Source of the DNA: Pilaira anomala
Lineage: Eukaryota > Mucoromycota > Mucoromycetes > Mucorales > Mucoraceae
DNA length: 64,000 bases
Assembly (NCBI GenBank): GCA_025716855.1
Contig: JAIXMQ010000001.1
Coordinates: 957,501-1,021,500, forward strand
Direction: 5' to 3'
In this document: piece after piece, positions 60,430 through 64,000 of the stretch
Position numbering within the stretch: the first letter of the stretch is position 1
Layout: every line of letters begins with the position of its first letter
Notes under the pieces: model-generated
The model's input: only the letters and a program-made list of their open reading frames with translations
Told to the model about the DNA's origin: nothing
Database searches by the model: none
Position numbers and translations under genes: made by a program

Positions 60430-60623
60430 TACAGCACCTATTTAAGGCCGTTCGATTTAAGGCCGTTCGATTTAAGGCCGTTCGATTTAAGGCCGTTTCC
60501 GTTTTAAGGCCACAATTTTCTGCCATATTTCAAGTCAGAAATAAAGCTATGACACGATTTAAGGCCACAGAAGTCTGATTTTTTTTTTTTTTTTTGCAGC
60601 CTTAAATAGAGCGGGGTACTGTA
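60430..60623 (+). mobile_element. pogo/Tigger-like MITE, copy 2, with internal tandem repeats
   Basis: 194-bp element related to the copy at 42646-42810 but in the opposite orientation. It starts TACAGCACC, then carries four GGCCGTTCGATTTAA-type units (only one full unit in copy 1), then the shared interior (AAGTCAGAAATAAAGCTATG, ACACGATTTAAGGCCACAGA). It ends GCAGCCTTAAATAGAGCGGG and GTACTGTA. TA lies at both outer ends. A T-run of 17-18 lies inside. No coding capacity. Confidence 0.8.
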
Positions 60624-61869
60624 CTATCTTGTTTAATTACATATAATAGAGATGGTATCAAGAAATGAGCAACTTTAAAACGCGTATTATGCATGTTGTT
60701 GTCAATGGTAAGAAATAGCAATACTTTTATCACAAAGAAAGTAATTCATCGTCTGATTAATTATATTATAAACATTCTTTCTAAATTAGACCTGTATCTA
60801 TATTATGGAGTATCAAAAATTTGCTATTGCACCTTATGTCTTTGGTATAAACCTTTTTTTTTCTGTCGTTGCAAAGGAGTGAGAAGAAGAAAAAAAAAAC
60901 CCCGGTTGATATGGACTCAATCATCTTATGTGATCCATACCCCTTTTTTTTCATTTTTTTTTTTCATTTTTTTTTTTTCATTTTTTTTATATTTATATTT
61001 ATATTAATCTCCCTTTCTTTCTTTACTATGCTCGATTCAAGAGATGAACTTGGTCACTGAGCTCTTAGTAAGGAAGTTTGGCGAACCAAAGGTGTGTTGA
61101 TGAAAAAGTTAACGCTGGTACTGGTGATAATGATAATACTGGTGATGATGCTGGCACTGATGATAATGCTGGTGTTACTGTTGTTGTTTTAATATATTTT
61201 AAAAGAAAGGAGGGCAAACCCTTGTTTTTTTTTCTCAATTTCTTTCTCTCTACTAAAGGTAGGTGTTTCCTCTCTTGGAACTATTGTATGATGGGAAATA
61301 GTTATGACATTTGAGGTTGCAATTGAAAGACGAGAAACCTAAACATAGATCATTTGGTGTTGGCGTTAGAGTAAGTATAGTTGTTTATTTATTGAAAAAC
61401 AATGTCAATAAACTTCTTTTTTTGTTTTTTGTTTTAAAACTGATTTTGAGTTGCTACTACTACTACGAGTTGGCTATCTGTCTCCTTCTCGTGAGTCGTC
61501 CGTGCAGTTTAATTTATGTGTACTGGCACGTTTACTCTACGGTTAACTATTGAAGGGATGATAGTAGGTATTATTACAAACTTTAATATGACTGGCTCTT
61601 TTGTTGGACATTGTCAGTTCAGGTCATTGGCTTGTAAGAATAATGACCAACTTTTAATGATTTCGTCATCTGGCGAGCGTATTCTGCGTTTGCCTCGTTT
61701 ATGAGCCATTTGACGGATCAAGCTCAAAGAGTTGTACTTTTGGTGTACTTTTTAAGCTGGTGTATCAGATACTTATTGTTTGAGCCCCCCACTACTTTAA
61801 AGCTCAGAGAAATTCAAAAAATAGTAAAAAAAAAAAAAATCAAATAAAGACTTTCTTCAGTTATATACA
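60624..61869. other. spacer with fragments resembling the decayed gene at 40.6 kb
   Basis: The sequence around 60687-60760 (TGTTGTCAATGGTA, then TTTTATCACAAA, AAAGT and ATTCATC) matches 40668-40733, the first-exon end and intron of the decayed gene. No intact gene follows. A GGTGATAATG-type repeat at 61115-61180 codes Thr-Gly-Asp-Asp units on plus. A 62-codon frame at 61516-61704 has no recognised motif. CT- and T-rich tracts lie at 60950-61030. Confidence 0.45.
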
Positions 61870-63980
61870 ATGGGTTATCAAATAAGTCAACAAGTTCCTT
61901 TTACCACGCGTGTCACCATAAAAATCAATAACAAGACACCTCTTTCAACTCGCTTTCATGAGGCGATCCGACGTCGTTTAGTTGGACTTGTTGTAAAGTA
62001 TTTTCCAATTGCAAAAGAATAACATATATATATTGATCGTCTTTCCATTCACAGGTATCTATAGGCCAAGAAATCCACTGGAAACTATGTGGAAGAGAGA
62101 TCCACTTGACGATCATGACCATGGAATTTTCTAAAAGTAAAATACATGCTCATAATACTTTGATCGAGTTTGAAACCAGTCGTCTTGTACTTCCTTTTTC
62201 TTTACAAGAACAACAAGATATTTATTTAACAAGTTTAGCAGATATGATCGGTATGTTTACATAAAGATAACACATACATGCTTTTTTTTTTTTTTTTTTT
62301 TTTTTTTTACTCAAATCTTTCTGTCAGAGAGCTCCTTTATCAATTCAGAAGCTTATAGAAAATTAAGTATCCCAGTTGCAAAATCCATTTTAATTCATGG
62401 TGTCTCTGGTGTAGGCAAGAACCACCTCGTCAAGTAAATTGAAAATACATCATACACATCATACATTACAAACTAACACTTTACTAAAAAAAAAAATAGA
62501 CGTGTAAGTGAATCACTTGGAACTCAATTATTCCATCTGTCTTGCCATAACTTACTTTCTTTCGAAGAAGAAGAATACGATCTACCCGAATTCAAAAGCT
62601 ATAATCCACTTCATTTAATCATCACACAAGCCATTCAATACGCGCCTTCCATTGTCGTCCTGAAAGATTTAGATACTTTAGGTACTGGAGGAGGAGGAGG
62701 AGGAGATAAAACTCGAAAAATATTGGAAATCTTGTCAAAAGAAATTGACAGATTAGGTGATACAGATCAAGTATGTGTTGTAGGTTTAGGACGTCATTTG
62801 AAATCCATACCTGAGCCATTGAAAAAGACGGATATATTTAGACAACATATGACACTACCTATACCCACCTTGTACGTACACATCTGAATCGAAAACCCCT
62901 CTTTTATTTATTTATTTAATTCTTATCTTTATTGTAGACCACAGAGAAAGACATTGTTGAAAGAGCTATTAAAACCATTTGATTTACAAAGACCTAGCGA
63001 AGAAGTAGATACGATCGAATATTACGCTACACAAATTAGTATGGTAAACATAATCATCCTACTAAACAAAAAAAAAATGAAATAATTGACTTATTTTTAC
63101 AATAGAGAACATCAGGTTACGTCGTACGTGATTTAATTTTATTATTACGACAAGCAAGATTAAAATCTATGCGATCCATTACTCAAGACATTTCTCACCA
63201 ACTCGAAAAACTAAGCTTAACAGAACCCAACACGGCCACAACTTCAATTCAATGGTCAGATTTCGAGTACGCTCTAGATACTTACCGACCTTCACAAAGA
63301 ACTCAAATCGAATCAAAATTACCGAAACGAGACTGGACCGAACTAGGCGGATACAAATCCATTCAAGATCGAATGAAACAAGCAGTATTATTACCTCTTT
63401 TCCAACCTCAAGTATTTAAAAAGCTAGGTATCAAACCACCTTCAGGTTTATTACTGTACGGTCCATCCGGTTGTGGCAAGACCGCTTTTGTTCAAGCACT
63501 TGTCTCACAATCCATGATGAACATCATTTCCATCAACGGACCCGAGATCTTTTCGAAATATTTAGGAGAGACTGAAAACAAGTTACGGACCATCTTTGCT
63601 ACAGCCAAACGTATTTCTCCTTGTATTATCTTTATAGATGAAATGGATGCCATTGGATCAAAAAGAGGAAAAGATATTGATGGAAATGGTGTGAATGAAC
63701 GTGTTCTGAGTACTTTATTGAATGAAATGGACGGTGTAGAAGAAAGAAATGGTGTGGTCGTGATCGGTTGTACAAATAGACCAGACCATATTGATGATGC
63801 TATTCTTAGACCTGGAAGATTAGATCAATTAATCTACGTAGGCTTACCTACCAAACAAGATAGATTGGATATCATTCAAAAGTTAATGAAAAAGATCAAA
63901 GTCTCTCATCAAGTTGATCCAAATCTTTTAGCCGAACAAACTGAATTTTGTACTGGTGCTGATTTAGAAAATTTATTCAG
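61870..63980 (+). CDS. tandem AAA+ ATPase, AFG2B/SPATA5L1-like (3' end outside window)
   Basis: Six exons in the window: 61870-61992, 62055-62250, 62328-62433, 62500-62871, 62938-63043 and 63106-63980. They code about 592 aa, and the last donor at 63981 leads out of the window. A ~100-residue N-domain precedes two AAA modules. D1 is degraded: the Walker A region is GVSGVGKNHL (131-140, Asn replacing the Thr/Ser) and the Walker B region is SIVVLKDLDTL, without the DE pair. D2 is canonical: DWTELGGYKSIQDRMKQAVL, GPSGCGKT at 420-427, IIFIDEMDAIG, NERVLSTLLNEMDGVE, TNRPDHIDDAILRPGRLD and FCTGADLENL. The D2 wording is closest to SPATA5L1/AFG2B, a ribosome-maturation ATPase; PEX1/PEX6 or another CDC48 relative is the alternative. 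Confidence 0.85.
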
Positions 63981-64000
63981 GTAAAAACTTGCTTATATAG

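Noticed and set aside
61516..61704. 62-codon frame left of the AAA gene
   Set aside because: No motif or supporting splice structure; lies among low-complexity and relic sequence.
1..64000. CRISPR array, prophage, bacterial operons or rRNA genes
   Set aside because: The window is intron-rich fungal nuclear DNA; no direct-repeat/spacer array, ribosome-binding-site-led operon or rRNA-like stretch was seen.

Overview
This is eukaryotic nuclear DNA, most likely from an early-diverging filamentous fungus of the Mucoromycota (Mucorales-like). The evidence is AT-rich DNA, genes cut by many short GT-AG introns (about 45-110 bp), A- and T-homopolymers in introns and spacers, fungal families (SUR7/PalI, fungal FAB1, PEX3, AVT-type transporter), and a presenilin, a family that Dikarya generally lack. 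The lineage call is inference. All spliced models were built by hand; each closes in frame across its listed exons.

Layout. 0.5-9 kb: a 64-aa protein, a full-length ribonucleotide reductase large-subunit homologue (minus), a SUR7/PalI-like membrane protein and a SET-domain lysine methyltransferase with acidic and His-rich inserts. 8.6-14.6 kb: a ten-exon serine carboxypeptidase (minus), a 2.2-kb spacer and an amino-acid transporter. 16.4-24.4 kb: an eight-exon FAB1/PIKfyve lipid kinase. 24.5-34.9 kb: an old yellow enzyme (minus), PEX3, a small protein perhaps related to AIRIM, an unknown protein (minus), the PIG-A glycosyltransferase and an acidic unknown protein (minus). 35.2-38.6 kb: an MFS sugar transporter and an unknown Ser-rich protein (both minus). 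38.6-44.6 kb is gene-poor: a decayed multi-exon gene, minisatellite repeats, an inverted repeat and a pogo-like MITE. 44.6-51.3 kb: an EF/EH-like protein, presenilin and glutamine synthetase. 51.7-59 kb: a type II membrane glycosyltransferase-like protein, a TBC Rab-GAP, a hotdog thioesterase and a ceramide synthase (minus). 59-61.9 kb: a second MITE copy and fragments resembling the decayed gene. From 61.9 kb a tandem AAA+ ATPase (AFG2B/SPATA5L1-like) runs off the right edge.

Most genes are unrelated housekeeping functions. A membrane-traffic theme recurs (FAB1, TBC GAP, PIG-A, ceramide synthase, presenilin, vacuolar-type transporter and carboxypeptidase), but the spacing gives no sign of co-regulation.

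The most striking observation is the RNR homologue. It is intact and numbered almost exactly like human RRM1, yet it has Phe at the Cys218 position, His at the thiyl-radical Cys429 position, Asp for Glu431, and Gln-Phe for the radical-transfer Tyr-Tyr pair. It keeps the ATP-cone region, Cys444 and the C-terminal Cys pair. It therefore looks like a catalytically dead, possibly regulatory R1 paralogue. Other active-site departures are an old yellow enzyme with HxxF instead of HxxN and an AAA protein whose first ATPase domain has broken Walker motifs.
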